Shown here: positions 1 to 7,610 of the stretch, in pieces
Layout of the letters: every line of letters begins with the position of its first letter
Position numbering within the stretch: the first letter of the stretch is position 1
Origin: Roseibium algicola
GTDB taxonomy: Bacteria; Pseudomonadota; Alphaproteobacteria; Rhizobiales; Stappiaceae
Assembly: GCF_001999245.1 (NCBI RefSeq)
Contig: NZ_CP019630.1
Span: forward strand, 4,307,001 to 4,371,000
Direction: 5' to 3'
Length of the DNA stretch: 64,000 bases
Notes under the pieces: generated by a model
Seen by the model: the letters and a program-made list of their open reading frames with translations, nothing else
The model's database searches: none
Told to the model about the DNA's origin: nothing
Position numbers and translations under genes: made by a program

Positions 1-109
1 TCCCGGTTTGGCGCAGCCAGGACCGGGATCCAGTAGTCCTTGGAGCCGGTAAATGGACATTCGCGAGGCCAGAGGATTACTGGATCCCCGCCTTCGCGGG
101 GATGACAAG
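1..109. repeat. Palindromic intergenic repeat, copy 1
   Basis: Imperfect inverted element. The left arm carries CCGGTTTGGCGCAGCCAGG followed by ACCGGGATCCAGTA; the right arm is TACTGGATCCCCGCC plus TTCGCGGGGATGACAA. The outer arms pair through GGATCCAGTA/TACTGGATCC, and each arm also holds its own hairpin. The left end is cut by the window edge. The same design recurs at 163-277. It resembles the widespread proteobacterial REP-like GTCATCCCCGCGAAGG repeats (from memory). Confidence 0.8.
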
Positions 110-162
110 GAGGGGGGATGGGCCATGGGGCTAAAAGGCGGGTGGGGCTGTCTCGCTGAGCA

Positions 163-277
163 TTGTCATCCCGGTTTGGCGCAGCCAGGACCGGGATCCA
201 GTACCCCTTGGAGCCGGTAAGTGTAAACACAAGAGGTCAGAGGCTTACCGGATCCCCGCCTTCGCGGGGATGACAAG
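163..277. repeat. Palindromic intergenic repeat, copy 2
   Basis: Complete second copy of the element at 1-109, starting TTGTCATCCCGGTTTGG and ending GCGGGGATGACAA. The arms are nearly identical to copy 1 while the central part (about 205-245) differs between copies, as expected if only the hairpin arms are under constraint. It ends about 30 bp past the stop codon of the sulfatase gene, so the hairpins could also act as a 3' end for that transcript. Confidence 0.85.
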
Positions 278-309
278 GGTAAGCGAGCCGGTCCAGGAAG
301 AAAGCGGGT

Positions 310-1827
310 TCACTCTCCCCGCGGATACCTCTGGCTTTCTTCCACGATGTTCAGGTCCATGTGGTTGCGCATGTAGCGTTCGGAGGCTTTTTGCAGGGGC
401 TGGTAGTCCCAGGGGAAATAGGCGCCGTTGCGCAGAGCTTCGTAGACGATCCAGCGGCGGGCCTGGGACTGGCGCACTTCGGCGTCGAAAGCGGCCATGT
501 CCCATTGTTTCCCTGCGATTTCGGCAAAACGCACGGCGGTCGCGGCATGGGCCGGGTCGGCGGCGAGGTTGGTCAGTTCGTGCGGGTCGTCCGTCACGTT
601 GAAGAGCAGCGGCGGGTCGAGTTCACAATGGATGTATTTCCAGTCGCCCTCCCGGATGCCGACCAGCGGAGCGTAGGAGGCTTCGGCGGCATATTCCATC
701 AGCACCGGTGCGGTACGGGCTTCGCCTTTTGCCAGCGGAACCAGGCTAGTGCCGTCCGTCCAGGGCATGATCTCGCTCATGTCGATGCCGGCGAGGTCGC
801 AGACGGTCGGCAGAACGTCGAGCGTGCTGACCGGATCGGAAATGTGCTTCGGCGCGAGATCCGCGTCGGCAACCATCAGGGGCACGCGGGCCGAGCCTTC
901 GAAGAAGTTCATCTTGAACCACAGGCCACGCTCGCCCAGCATGTCGCCATGGTCGGAGACGAACAGGACGGTGGTGTCCTCGGTCAGGTCCATCGCGTCG
1001 AGCGCGTGCAGGATTTCGCCGATCTTGTCGTCCAGATAGGTGATGTTGGCGAAATAGGCCTGTCGCGAGCGGCGGATGTCTTCTTCGGTGATGTTGAAGT
1101 TGCGCCAGTCGTTGGCATCGAAGATGCGCTTTGCATGGGGGTCGTGGTCGTCGTAGTCCATCGCCGGAACCTGCGGCAGCAGGTGCTCGCAGTCCTCGTA
1201 GAGGTCCCAGTACTTCTGGCGGGCGACATAAGGATCGTGCGGGTGGGTGAAGCTGACCGTCAGGCAGAACGGGCGGTCGTATTTGCCGCGGCCGTAGTCG
1301 TGGATCTTGCGCACGGCCTGGAAGGCGACATCGTCGTCATATTCCATCTGGTTGGAAATCTCGGCAATGCCGGCGCCCGTGACTGACCCCATGTTGTGGT
1401 ACCACCAGTCGATACGCTCGCCCGGCTTGCGGTAGTCCGGCGTCCAGCCGAAATCGGCCGGATAGATGTCGGTGGTCAGCCGCTCCTCAAAGCCGTGCAT
1501 CTGATCCGGACCGACGAAATGCATCTTGCCGGACAGGCAGGTGGTGTAACCGGCGCGGCGGAGATGATGGGCATAGGTCGGGATATCGGAGGCGAATTCG
1601 GCGGCGTTGTCGTAGACGCCCGTACGGCGTGGCAACTGGCCTGACATGAAGCTTGCGCGCGCGGGCGCACAGAGCGGCGAAGCGGTGTAGGTGTTCTCGT
1701 AGCGAATCGAACGGGCGGCAAGTTTCTTCAGGTTTGGTGCGTGCAGAAACTCCGCCGGGCCGTCCGGAAACAAGGTTCCGTTCAACTGGTCGACCATCAG
1801 GATCAGGATGTTCTTGCGCTTTCCCAT
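310..1827 (-). CDS. betC: Choline-sulfatase-type sulfatase
   Basis: A 505-residue sulfatase, predicted to hydrolyse choline-O-sulfate to choline and sulfate in the cytoplasm; no signal peptide is visible. The sequence shows an N-terminal metal-binding ILMVDQ with Asp13, the sulfatase signature C53-A-P-A-R57 whose cysteine is normally converted to formylglycine, a later SDHGD motif, and a C-terminal block with RRWIVYEAL and WDYQP that resembles the choline-sulfatase C-terminal domain. The ATG at 1827 is preferred to an in-frame start at 1863 because GGAGAA precedes it. A BetI-like palindrome lies upstream and a solute-binding protein gene is divergent. No betA, betB or betI is present here. 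The sulfatase family is certain; choline sulfate as substrate is an inference from the C-terminal block. Confidence 0.88.
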   Translation of the reverse strand: MGKRKNILILMVDQLNGTLFPDGPAEFLHAPNLKKLAARSIRYENTYTASPLCAPARASFMSGQLPRRTGVYDNAAEFASDIPTYAHHLRRAGYTTCLSGKMHFVGPDQMHGFEERLTTDIYPADFGWTPDYRKPGERIDWWYHNMGSVTGAGIAEISNQMEYDDDVAFQAVRKIHDYGRGKYDRPFCLTVSFTHPHDPYVARQKYWDLYEDCEHLLPQVPAMDYDDHDPHAKRIFDANDWRNFNITEEDIRRSRQAYFANITYLDDKIGEILHALDAMDLTEDTTVLFVSDHGDMLGERGLWFKMNFFEGSARVPLMVADADLAPKHISDPVSTLDVLPTVCDLAGIDMSEIMPWTDGTSLVPLAKGEARTAPVLMEYAAEASYAPLVGIREGDWKYIHCELDPPLLFNVTDDPHELTNLAADPAHAATAVRFAEIAGKQWDMAAFDAEVRQSQARRWIVYEALRNGAYFPWDYQPLQKASERYMRNHMDLNIVEESQRYPRGE

Positions 1828-1877
1828 GCTGCTTCTCCGCCGCGGGTGAGGACCTTGCCGCAAGTGTTAGCTTTTTT

Positions 1878-1897
1878 TTAATTGAGCGATCAATCAA
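1878..1897. promoter_or_regulatory. BetI-like (TetR-type) operator between betC and the divergent transporter gene
   Basis: Imperfect 20-bp palindrome; on the minus strand it reads TTGATTGATCGCTCAATTAA. It lies about 50 bp upstream of the betC start and is similar to the BetI operator as I remember it (TTGATTGAACGTTCAATCAA). It is placed to control betC, the divergent gene, or both. The regulator is not in the window. Confidence 0.5.
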
Positions 1898-2041
1898 AAA
1901 CGGCATAGTATGAAAAACAGGCGTCTTGGTGGCTGGCAATTCTGTCCGGGTCAAGGACGTTCAGGGCAGATTTCTTTCGCGCGGAAACGTTCACGCGGCG
2001 TCATTTCCATAATGAGGACATCAAAAAGAGGGGACATGAAA

Positions 2042-3616
2042 ATGGGAAATCTTAACAAGCACATCCTGCAGTCCGGGGTCTCCCGGCGCAGCATCCTACA
2101 AGGTGCGGCAGCGATCGGCGGAGCGGCTGTTGCCGGTCAGTTCGCGATCGGTCCGGCAGCCGCGCAACCCAAGAAGGGCGGCACGTTCAGGGTTGGCATC
2201 GCCGCCGGCAACACCAGTGAAAACTATGATCCCGGCACCTGGGACAATGTCTTCGTGCAGGTGTTCGCCACATCCCGTCATGGCTACCTCATCGAGATCA
2301 CCGCAGATGGTACCCTGGTGGGCGAAGTGGCGGAAAGCTGGGAGCCGTCTCCCGATGCCACGGTCTGGACCTTCAAGATCCGCCCGGGAATCGAGTATCA
2401 CAGCGGCGGCACGGTCAAGCCGGAAGACGTGGTGGCCTCGATCAACTATCACCGCGGCGAAAACAGCACCTCGGCGGCGAAGCCTTTCGTCGACCCCATC
2501 AAGGACATCAGCGTCGACGGCGACAGTGTCGTGTTCACGCTGGAAGCGGGCAATGCCGACTTCCCGTTCGTGGTCAGCGACTATCACTTGCCGATCATGA
2601 AATCCTCCGATGGCAAGATCGATCCGACCAGCAGCGACGGTTGCGGTCCCTACAAGGTCACCAACTACCAGCCGGGTGTCATTGCCGAGCTGACCAGGAA
2701 CGAGAACTACTGGAAGACCGACCGGGCGCATTTCGACGATGTCAAGCTGCTGACCATCGTTGACCCTGCAGCGCGTCAGTCAGCACTCCTGACCGGCAAT
2801 GTCGATGTCATCGATCAGGTGGACCTGAAGACCGTCGGTCTGTTCAAGCGTTCGCCGAACGTCACGATCCTGTCGACCACGGGCACGCAGCACTACACGT
2901 TTGCCATGGACACGCGCACGGCACCCTTTAGCGACAACAATGTACGTATGGCGCTGAAATATGCTGTCGATCGCCAGGAACTGGTCGACAAGATCCTGTT
3001 CGGCTACGGGGCGGTTGGGAACGATCATCCGATCAGCCCGTCAAACCGCTTCTTCGCGGACGACCTGGAGCAGACCACCTACGATCCCGACAAGTCGAAA
3101 TACTACCTGAAACAGGCCGGTCTCGATTCCCTTGACGTCAGCCTTTCAGCGGCTGATGCGGCCTTCGGCGGTGCCGTCGATGCGGCCGTGCTGTATTCAA
3201 ACAGCGCGAGCAAGGCCGGTATCAACATCAAGCCGACGCGCGAGCCGAATGACGGTTACTGGTCCGATGTGTGGATGAAAAAGCCGTTCTGCGCGGTCTA
3301 CTGGGGCGGACGTCCGACGGAAGACTGGATGTTCTCCGTGGCCTATGCGTCAGGTGCTCCCTGGAACGATACCTACTGGGAGAACGAGCGTTTCAACCAG
3401 TTGCTGAAGACGGCACGTTCCGAGCTTGATGAAACCAAGCGCGCCGATATGTACCGCGAAATGCAGAACCTGGTGCGCACCGACGGTGGTGTGATTATTC
3501 CGATGTTCGCCAGCTACGTCATGGCGCACAACGAAAAGGTCCAGCATCCGGAAAAGGTTGCCGCCAACTGGACCCTGGACGGTTTCCGCGCCGTCGAACG
3601 CTGGTGGTTCGCTTAA
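2042..3616 (+). CDS. ABC transporter solute-binding protein, peptide/nickel family (SBP_bac_5)
   Basis: A 524-residue periplasmic binding protein of the dipeptide/oligopeptide/nickel type. The N-terminus has a twin-arginine-like signal (SRRSILQ at residues 14-20, then a hydrophobic Ala/Gly stretch and a likely cleavage after AAA near residue 41), so export folded through Tat is likely. The mature protein shows family features such as GYLIEITADGTLVGEVAESW, TVWTFKIRPGIEYHSG and EDVVASI. The ATG at 2042 lies 8 nt after GAGGGG; an ATG at 2036 is also in frame. No permease or ATPase gene follows: the next gene is on the other strand behind a terminator, so partner subunits must be elsewhere. Divergence from betC hints at uptake of a choline derivative, but the ligand cannot be read from sequence. 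Confidence 0.88.
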   Translation: MGNLNKHILQSGVSRRSILQGAAAIGGAAVAGQFAIGPAAAQPKKGGTFRVGIAAGNTSENYDPGTWDNVFVQVFATSRHGYLIEITADGTLVGEVAESWEPSPDATVWTFKIRPGIEYHSGGTVKPEDVVASINYHRGENSTSAAKPFVDPIKDISVDGDSVVFTLEAGNADFPFVVSDYHLPIMKSSDGKIDPTSSDGCGPYKVTNYQPGVIAELTRNENYWKTDRAHFDDVKLLTIVDPAARQSALLTGNVDVIDQVDLKTVGLFKRSPNVTILSTTGTQHYTFAMDTRTAPFSDNNVRMALKYAVDRQELVDKILFGYGAVGNDHPISPSNRFFADDLEQTTYDPDKSKYYLKQAGLDSLDVSLSAADAAFGGAVDAAVLYSNSASKAGINIKPTREPNDGYWSDVWMKKPFCAVYWGGRPTEDWMFSVAYASGAPWNDTYWENERFNQLLKTARSELDETKRADMYREMQNLVRTDGGVIIPMFASYVMAHNEKVQHPEKVAANWTLDGFRAVERWWFA

Positions 3617-3713
3617 CAGAACCAAGACGGCTTCTGCAGCCGTTAAGGCGAAGGTGGTGGAAACCGCCTCGCCGGATCGACCTTCAAAGCGCTCCTGTTT
3701 GGGGCCTTTCCAA

Positions 3714-3749
3714 CGGCCGGCCGGGCAAGTCCCGCCGGCCGCTTTTTTT
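3714..3749. terminator. Rho-independent terminator after the solute-binding protein gene
   Basis: GC-rich stem CGGCCGGCCGGG / CCCGCCGGCCG with a one-base bulge and loop CAAGT, followed by seven T residues on the plus strand. The stop codon of the convergent SRPBCC-DehI gene lies at the end of the T-run, so the structure sits between two converging genes. Confidence 0.85.
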
Positions 3750-5056
3750 CAATCGGACGTTTCCGAAATCAATTGTTGGCGAAAGGCCTCGACGTTGACG
3801 ATCAGGCCCGGCAGCAACCATTGAAACAGCCGCACCACATCGCCGACCGGCTGCGCGTTGGTGTCGCGGGCAATTGCCGCTTGCAGGATTTCCGGTGTCA
3901 GTCCGCCAGGGTTGGGCAACGTCCGGGCAAGGTCGACCGCGCAGTCGTGAACGCGTTCGCAGGCCTGGTCATAGTCGGTGGTTTCGATCTGAGGACGCAG
4001 TGCATTCCACGCGAGGCGAAAGTAGCTCGGCCAGCGGGCAATGGCACGATAGTCGGTGTTCACGAACGGCAGGCCGAGCGTGCGCATGATGTCGTCGTAG
4101 ACATCACGCGTCTGGCTGTCGACGTGGTGCATTTCCATGAGCACCGGTGCTCCAAGTCGCCGCGGCCCGTGTTCGCTGTCGTAGGGTGAAATGGTGCTGC
4201 TTTCGCGAAGGTCATGGTTCTCGATCAGAAGCCGGGCAGCTGTTGCTATCAGGAGATAGGGCATGTTGCCGTGGGAGAAGACCTCGATCTCGTCTCTTAT
4301 CCGCTCGAGTTCCTGATCCGCATACCCGCGTTTGCGCAAATCCCTTGTAATTTCCGGAACCGAAAAGGCGGCAACTTCCTGCTCTGCACATGATCTCAGC
4401 TCCGCGCAGGCTGCAACGAATTCCCTGCTTCCGGCAAGGTCTCGCAGTCCACCCCACAAGGCGGCGTAGAAGTTCGGATATTGTGCAAAGGCCATCGTCA
4501 CCACGCCCATCCATGGCACTTGCAGCACGGCCTTGGTGTCTTCGTAGACAGCGCGCAGCGCTTCGTCGGCACGGATCTCCGGAACCGTGGTCACCTGTGG
4601 CAAGGGGGAGGGCTTGCGGCGTTGTAGGGTCTTGCTAGCCTGTTCGGCAACCATCGCCGCCAGTGCCTGAAGTCCCGTTTCATAAATGCCGGCAACCACG
4701 GAACGTGCCTCCTCTTCTGAAGCGCCTTCAGCATCGAACCTTCCCGACCATTCCACTTCGCAGCCGTTGCCGGTCGCAAGGACCCGGAAAGTCGAAGTGT
4801 AGTCGCGCACGGGAAGGGGGCCAGAGAGGATGCGGTAGCTGTAGGTTCCGGGAACCGTTCCGTCGTCGGTCCGAGCTTCCTGGAGTATCGCGCCGTCCGG
4901 CAAGGTCAGGTGGCGCACCGTGCCGGAAGGTGTTTCGCTCGTCTTGCAGTCCGAAACGGCCGGATGCCATGCACCGATCTGGTCAAAACCACCTGCAAGC
5001 TGTCGCACGAGGTCCGGATGGACCGGCAGGGCTTTTTTTCGGTGAACGTCGATCAT
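3749..5056 (-). CDS. SRPBCC domain fused to a DehI-type 2-haloacid dehalogenase domain
   Basis: A 435-residue protein with two parts. Residues 1 to about 145 look like an SRPBCC (Bet v1/START) lipid- or aromatic-binding domain (WHPAVSDC, CEVEWSGRFDA). Residues about 155-435 match DehI, a cofactor-free 2-haloacid dehalogenase built from two pseudo-repeats: VYEDTKAVLQVPWMG and VYDDIMRTLGLPFVN. Residues equivalent to the DehI active site, as I remember it, are kept: Trp182, Asn264 in HGNMPYLL and the catalytic Asp335 in NTDYRAIARWPS. The ATG at 5056 follows GGGAGGAAG and trims 34 residues from the longest reading frame. It is downstream of an AhpD-like gene and its TetR regulator on the same strand, probably one unit. 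Plain DehI is about 295 residues, so the N-terminal domain is an addition. Dehalogenase activity is inferred. Confidence 0.75.
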   Translation of the reverse strand: MIDVHRKKALPVHPDLVRQLAGGFDQIGAWHPAVSDCKTSETPSGTVRHLTLPDGAILQEARTDDGTVPGTYSYRILSGPLPVRDYTSTFRVLATGNGCEVEWSGRFDAEGASEEEARSVVAGIYETGLQALAAMVAEQASKTLQRRKPSPLPQVTTVPEIRADEALRAVYEDTKAVLQVPWMGVVTMAFAQYPNFYAALWGGLRDLAGSREFVAACAELRSCAEQEVAAFSVPEITRDLRKRGYADQELERIRDEIEVFSHGNMPYLLIATAARLLIENHDLRESSTISPYDSEHGPRRLGAPVLMEMHHVDSQTRDVYDDIMRTLGLPFVNTDYRAIARWPSYFRLAWNALRPQIETTDYDQACERVHDCAVDLARTLPNPGGLTPEILQAAIARDTNAQPVGDVVRLFQWLLPGLIVNVEAFRQQLISETSD

Positions 5057-5154
5057 CGTCTTCCTCCCGTTCAAGTTTGGGCAATCGTGAAGTGGCGGCT
5101 GTTCATTGGTCGGGTTTGGTCGCGTCATCGGGCTGACGCGACCGGGCCGTTTGT

Positions 5155-5715
5155 TCAAGCGCCCATCTGCTGTGCGTTGTATTGGGTAACCTGCGGGAAA
5201 TCATGCTCCGGGTCTGCCACGTGCCGCACATATTGGATCAGGGTGTAGATCCCGATGATCCCGATGGTTTCCAGAAGGGCCTTGTCGGAAAAACCGGCCT
5301 GCCGGACTGCATCAAGCGTCGGGGCGGTCACCTGACCGCGGTTGCGGACGACTTCATTTACGTAGTCGAGCAGGGCCTGCGTCCGCGCATCCTCTGCGCG
5401 GCCTTCCATTGCGGACAGCATCTCGGTTTCGCTGCCGCCGTGCATCTGGCCCACTTTCATGTGAACGTTGACACAATAATCGCAGCGATTGAGTGCGGAA
5501 ACGAGCATGGCTACCTGTTCGACCTCCTTGCCCGTCAGTTCTATGCCGTCGTTGACGCCGGCATTGAGCGCAAGGAAGCCCTTCAGCACATTGGGGGCAT
5601 TGCCCGTGACCTTGAAGAGGTTGATGACGCCGCCGAATTGCCGCTTGGCCTCATCAAACGCCTCCTTCGTGGCTCCTGTTGCCTGGTTGGGTTCGATTTG
5701 AAGCATGTTTGGCAT
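5155..5715 (-). CDS. AhpD-like / carboxymuconolactone decarboxylase-family protein
   Basis: A 186-residue protein of the CMD/AhpD-like fold. The redox signature Cys78-x-x-Cys81-x3-His85 (CDYCVNVH) is intact, typical of AhpD-like alkylhydroperoxidases that use the cysteine pair with reduced partners. The ATG at 5715 is preceded by AAAGGAAA; an in-frame start eight codons upstream has no such site. A TetR-type operator lies 23 bp before the start and matches one before the neighbouring tetR gene, so expression is probably derepressed by that TetR's ligand. The SRPBCC-DehI gene follows 98 bp downstream. A role in peroxide or reactive-electrophile defence is inferred from the family and the context. 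Confidence 0.85.
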   Translation of the reverse strand: MPNMLQIEPNQATGATKEAFDEAKRQFGGVINLFKVTGNAPNVLKGFLALNAGVNDGIELTGKEVEQVAMLVSALNRCDYCVNVHMKVGQMHGGSETEMLSAMEGRAEDARTQALLDYVNEVVRNRGQVTAPTLDAVRQAGFSDKALLETIGIIGIYTLIQYVRHVADPEHDFPQVTQYNAQQMGA

Positions 5716-5737
5716 TTGTCGTTTCCTTTCGTGTGTC

Positions 5738-5755
5738 AACTGACCGACCAGTCAA
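5738..5755. promoter_or_regulatory. TetR operator before the AhpD-like gene
   Basis: AACTGACCGACCAGTCAA, a near-palindrome around TGAC(C)GA(C)CAGTCA. It differs by one base from the site at 6415-6432 in front of the tetR gene. Two matched sites before the regulator and its downstream neighbour strongly suggest one small regulon. Confidence 0.75.
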
Positions 5756-5806
5756 GTGATGTTTAAACGTGCTCGGACGTCCGGTGTTTGCCGCAACTGG
5801 CGGCGG

Positions 5807-6397
5807 TTAGGGTTTAAGGCTGTTCAGATGAGAGAGGGCGCCGGGGGCAAGAAGGGTGATGTGCGATGGGTCGTTCTGCGCCTTGGCCAGCAGAAGCCCA
5901 CCCTGAATGAGGCCGATGACGACATCTGCTCCCTTGTCGCAATCGATCCTGGCGAGTGAACCGGTCTCGATGAGCTGGTGCAGGATATCGCGCACGGGGG
6001 CTTTCCAGGTCGTCAGTGCATGTTTGATGGCCTCGCGTACAGGGATATCCACGGCCCCGAGTTCCAGGCTCATGTTTCCGACAAGACACCCCTGGGCAAA
6101 CCCGTGCCGGACTTTCCAGTCCCGGTTTGCCCTGGCCGGAACGTCGAAGAGCTGGCGGAGCTTGTCTTCCGGTGCTGCGTCACTGTCGGCAATGTCGCGG
6201 AAAGCTTGTCCGAAAGACGTGGCATATCGTTCGATCGCCGCAGCCAGAAGATCCGACTTCGAAGGGAAGTAGTGGTACAACGTTCCCTTGTTCACCCCGG
6301 CGCTCTTGCAGAGTTCCGTGGTGCCGACGGCGCCGAAGTTGCGTCCCAGAAAGAGCTCGGTGGCGGTGTCGATGAGAATGTCGCGTGTCGTGGTCAT
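5807..6397 (-). CDS. TetR/AcrR-family repressor of the AhpD-like/DehI locus
   Basis: A 196-residue TetR-family regulator. The helix-turn-helix is clear in the first 50 residues (TTELCKSAGVNKGTLYHYFPSKSDLL); the rest is the usual ligand-binding and dimer domain, with CLVGNMSLELG typical of the subgroup related to AcuR and NemR-like sensors. The start at 6397 gives the normal family length. It lies upstream of the AhpD-like and SRPBCC-DehI genes on the same strand, and near-identical palindromes sit 18 bp before its own start and 23 bp before the next gene, so it is expected to repress itself and them. The inducer is unknown; a halogenated or electrophilic compound would suit the neighbours. 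Confidence 0.88.
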   Translation of the reverse strand: MTTTRDILIDTATELFLGRNFGAVGTTELCKSAGVNKGTLYHYFPSKSDLLAAAIERYATSFGQAFRDIADSDAAPEDKLRQLFDVPARANRDWKVRHGFAQGCLVGNMSLELGAVDIPVREAIKHALTTWKAPVRDILHQLIETGSLARIDCDKGADVVIGLIQGGLLLAKAQNDPSHITLLAPGALSHLNSLKP

Positions 6398-6414
6398 GCG
6401 GGATTGATATTTCC

Positions 6415-6432
6415 AACTGACCGATCAGTCAA
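6415..6432. promoter_or_regulatory. TetR operator before the tetR gene
   Basis: AACTGACCGATCAGTCAA; core TGACCGATCAGTCA is a 14-bp palindrome with one mismatched pair around central GATC. It lies 18 bp upstream of the tetR start, suited to autoregulation, and is repeated with one change at 5738-5755. Confidence 0.78.
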
Positions 6433-6586
6433 TTGATTGACGCTCACTCCAAGTTCACGACGTTGCGAGGTGGGTCTTGTCGTCTTCAGGTCTGGATGCC
6501 TCGAAAACGGCCGAACCGGAAGAAGATTGACCCCTGTCAGCAATGCAGCTCCGTGTCGCCAGATTTGATTTAGTTAAAAAAGACGC

Positions 6587-6617
6587 TTGACCTGGAGTGC
6601 ACTCCAACCGGTACCTG
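6587..6617 (+). promoter_or_regulatory. MerR-type promoter with 19-bp spacer
   Basis: A -35 TTGACC (6587-6592) and -10 TACCTG (6612-6617) are separated by 19 bp, and the spacer contains the perfect dyad TGGAGTGCACTCCA (6593-6606). An over-long spacer filled by a dyad is the hallmark of promoters twisted open by MerR-family activators. It lies about 30 bp before the merR gene, so autoregulation of merR and the overlapping CMD gene is expected. Confidence 0.8.
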
Positions 6618-6645
6618 AGAGAAATCGTTCCGTTCGGAGACTGAC

Positions 6646-7122
6646 ATGCGGATTGGCGACCTGGCCGAGAAATCGGGACTTTCCACCGACACCCTGCGCT
6701 ACTACGAAAAGATCGGCCTTCTGCCGCGTCCCTTGCGGGACGGTGGTGGGCGGCGGGTCTACGATGCAACGATCCTCAGGTGGATCGACTTCCTGGACCG
6801 GCTGAAATCGACCGGTATGGGCATCAAGGACCGGCTGCGTTATGCGGACCTGCGTACAAAGGGCGAAGCTTCGTTGACGGAGCGCCGGAAGCTGCTGGAA
6901 ACGCACAGGGGAAAGGTTGTCGGCGATATTGCCCGGCTCACAGAGATGCTGGACGTCCTGGACGATAAGATTGATCTCTACAGAAGGATGGAAGCGGGTG
7001 AGACCGTTGATCCGGCCTTCGAAAGCTGCGCCCGGACCGAACACGGCGCGCCGCCAAGCAAGGAAGCTCCGAAACATGAGCACCGCCCTGGAGCGCGGCC
7101 GCGCGCTGACGCAGAAACTTAA
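6646..7122 (+). CDS. MerR-family transcriptional regulator
   Basis: A 158-residue MerR-family regulator. The N-terminal winged helix is textbook: MRIGDLAEKSGLSTDTLRYY, then EKIGLLPRPLRDGGGRRVYD, followed by a dimerisation coiled coil (about residues 80-120). A short tail with one cysteine and Pro/Arg-rich residues is encoded by DNA shared with the next gene. No metal-binding cysteine cluster is present, so it is more like the small-molecule or electrophile-sensing MerR group than a heavy-metal sensor. Its own promoter has the 19-bp spacer dyad. The downstream CMD gene begins inside its last 47 bases, which points to a coupled two-gene unit. Confidence 0.88.
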   Translation: MRIGDLAEKSGLSTDTLRYYEKIGLLPRPLRDGGGRRVYDATILRWIDFLDRLKSTGMGIKDRLRYADLRTKGEASLTERRKLLETHRGKVVGDIARLTEMLDVLDDKIDLYRRMEAGETVDPAFESCARTEHGAPPSKEAPKHEHRPGARPRADAET

Positions 7123-7456
7123 CCCCGACCTGGAAGCCATTCTCAGCGATCGTTACGACGATCTTCTGCCCGGATTTTCCAAAAGCCTGATCGAATGGGC
7201 TTACGGACGGCACTATGCCCGGGAGGGCCTCGACCTTAAAACACGCCAGTTGTGCACCATCGCGGCCCTGACCGTACTTGGCGGGCAGACGGCTCCGCAA
7301 CTCAAGATCAACATTGAACACACGCTTGCCGCCGGTGCGGACCGAAAGGAAGTCGTCGAGGCGATCTGGCAGATGGCCGTCTATGGCGGCCTGCCGGCAG
7401 CGATCAACGGCCTCAACGCGGCCCGGGAGGTGTTTGAGGCGCAGGATGCAGCGTAA
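7076..7456 (+). CDS. Carboxymuconolactone decarboxylase-family protein
   Basis: A 126-residue single-domain CMD-family protein, the size of gamma-carboxymuconolactone decarboxylase. It shows the characteristic central helix LDLKTRQLCTIAALTVLGGQ and the later HTLAAGADRKEVVEAIWQMAVYGG split by short loops. Unlike the gene at 5155-5715 it lacks the CxxC pair, so it is probably not an AhpD-like peroxidase. The ATG at 7076 follows AAGGAAG and overlaps the end of merR. The pair merR-CMD with an activator-type promoter suggests inducible handling of a small ketone, lactone or aldehyde, but the substrate cannot be named. Confidence 0.85.
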   Translation: MSTALERGRALTQKLNPDLEAILSDRYDDLLPGFSKSLIEWAYGRHYAREGLDLKTRQLCTIAALTVLGGQTAPQLKINIEHTLAAGADRKEVVEAIWQMAVYGGLPAAINGLNAAREVFEAQDAA

Positions 7457-7502
7457 TGGGATGTAAGCACACAGCGTTGTCGCCAAGATAAAACCCGCCG
7501 TG

Positions 7503-7540
7503 GTCATCCCGGATCTTCGCTGCGCTGCGTCCGGGGTGAC
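7503..7540. repeat. Short palindromic repeat unit
   Basis: GTCATCCCGGA (7503-7513) pairs with TCCGGGGTGAC (7530-7540), forming a hairpin between the CMD gene and the convergent chemoreceptor gene. It shares the GTCATCCCGG start with the elements at 1-277 but has a different loop. It may serve as a bidirectional transcript end. Confidence 0.55.
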
Positions 7541-7610
7541 TAAAGACAGTCAGGTGCAAGGCGATTGGATACCGATGGCGCCGATATCCAATTTCTGCAG
7601 AAGCCCCAAC

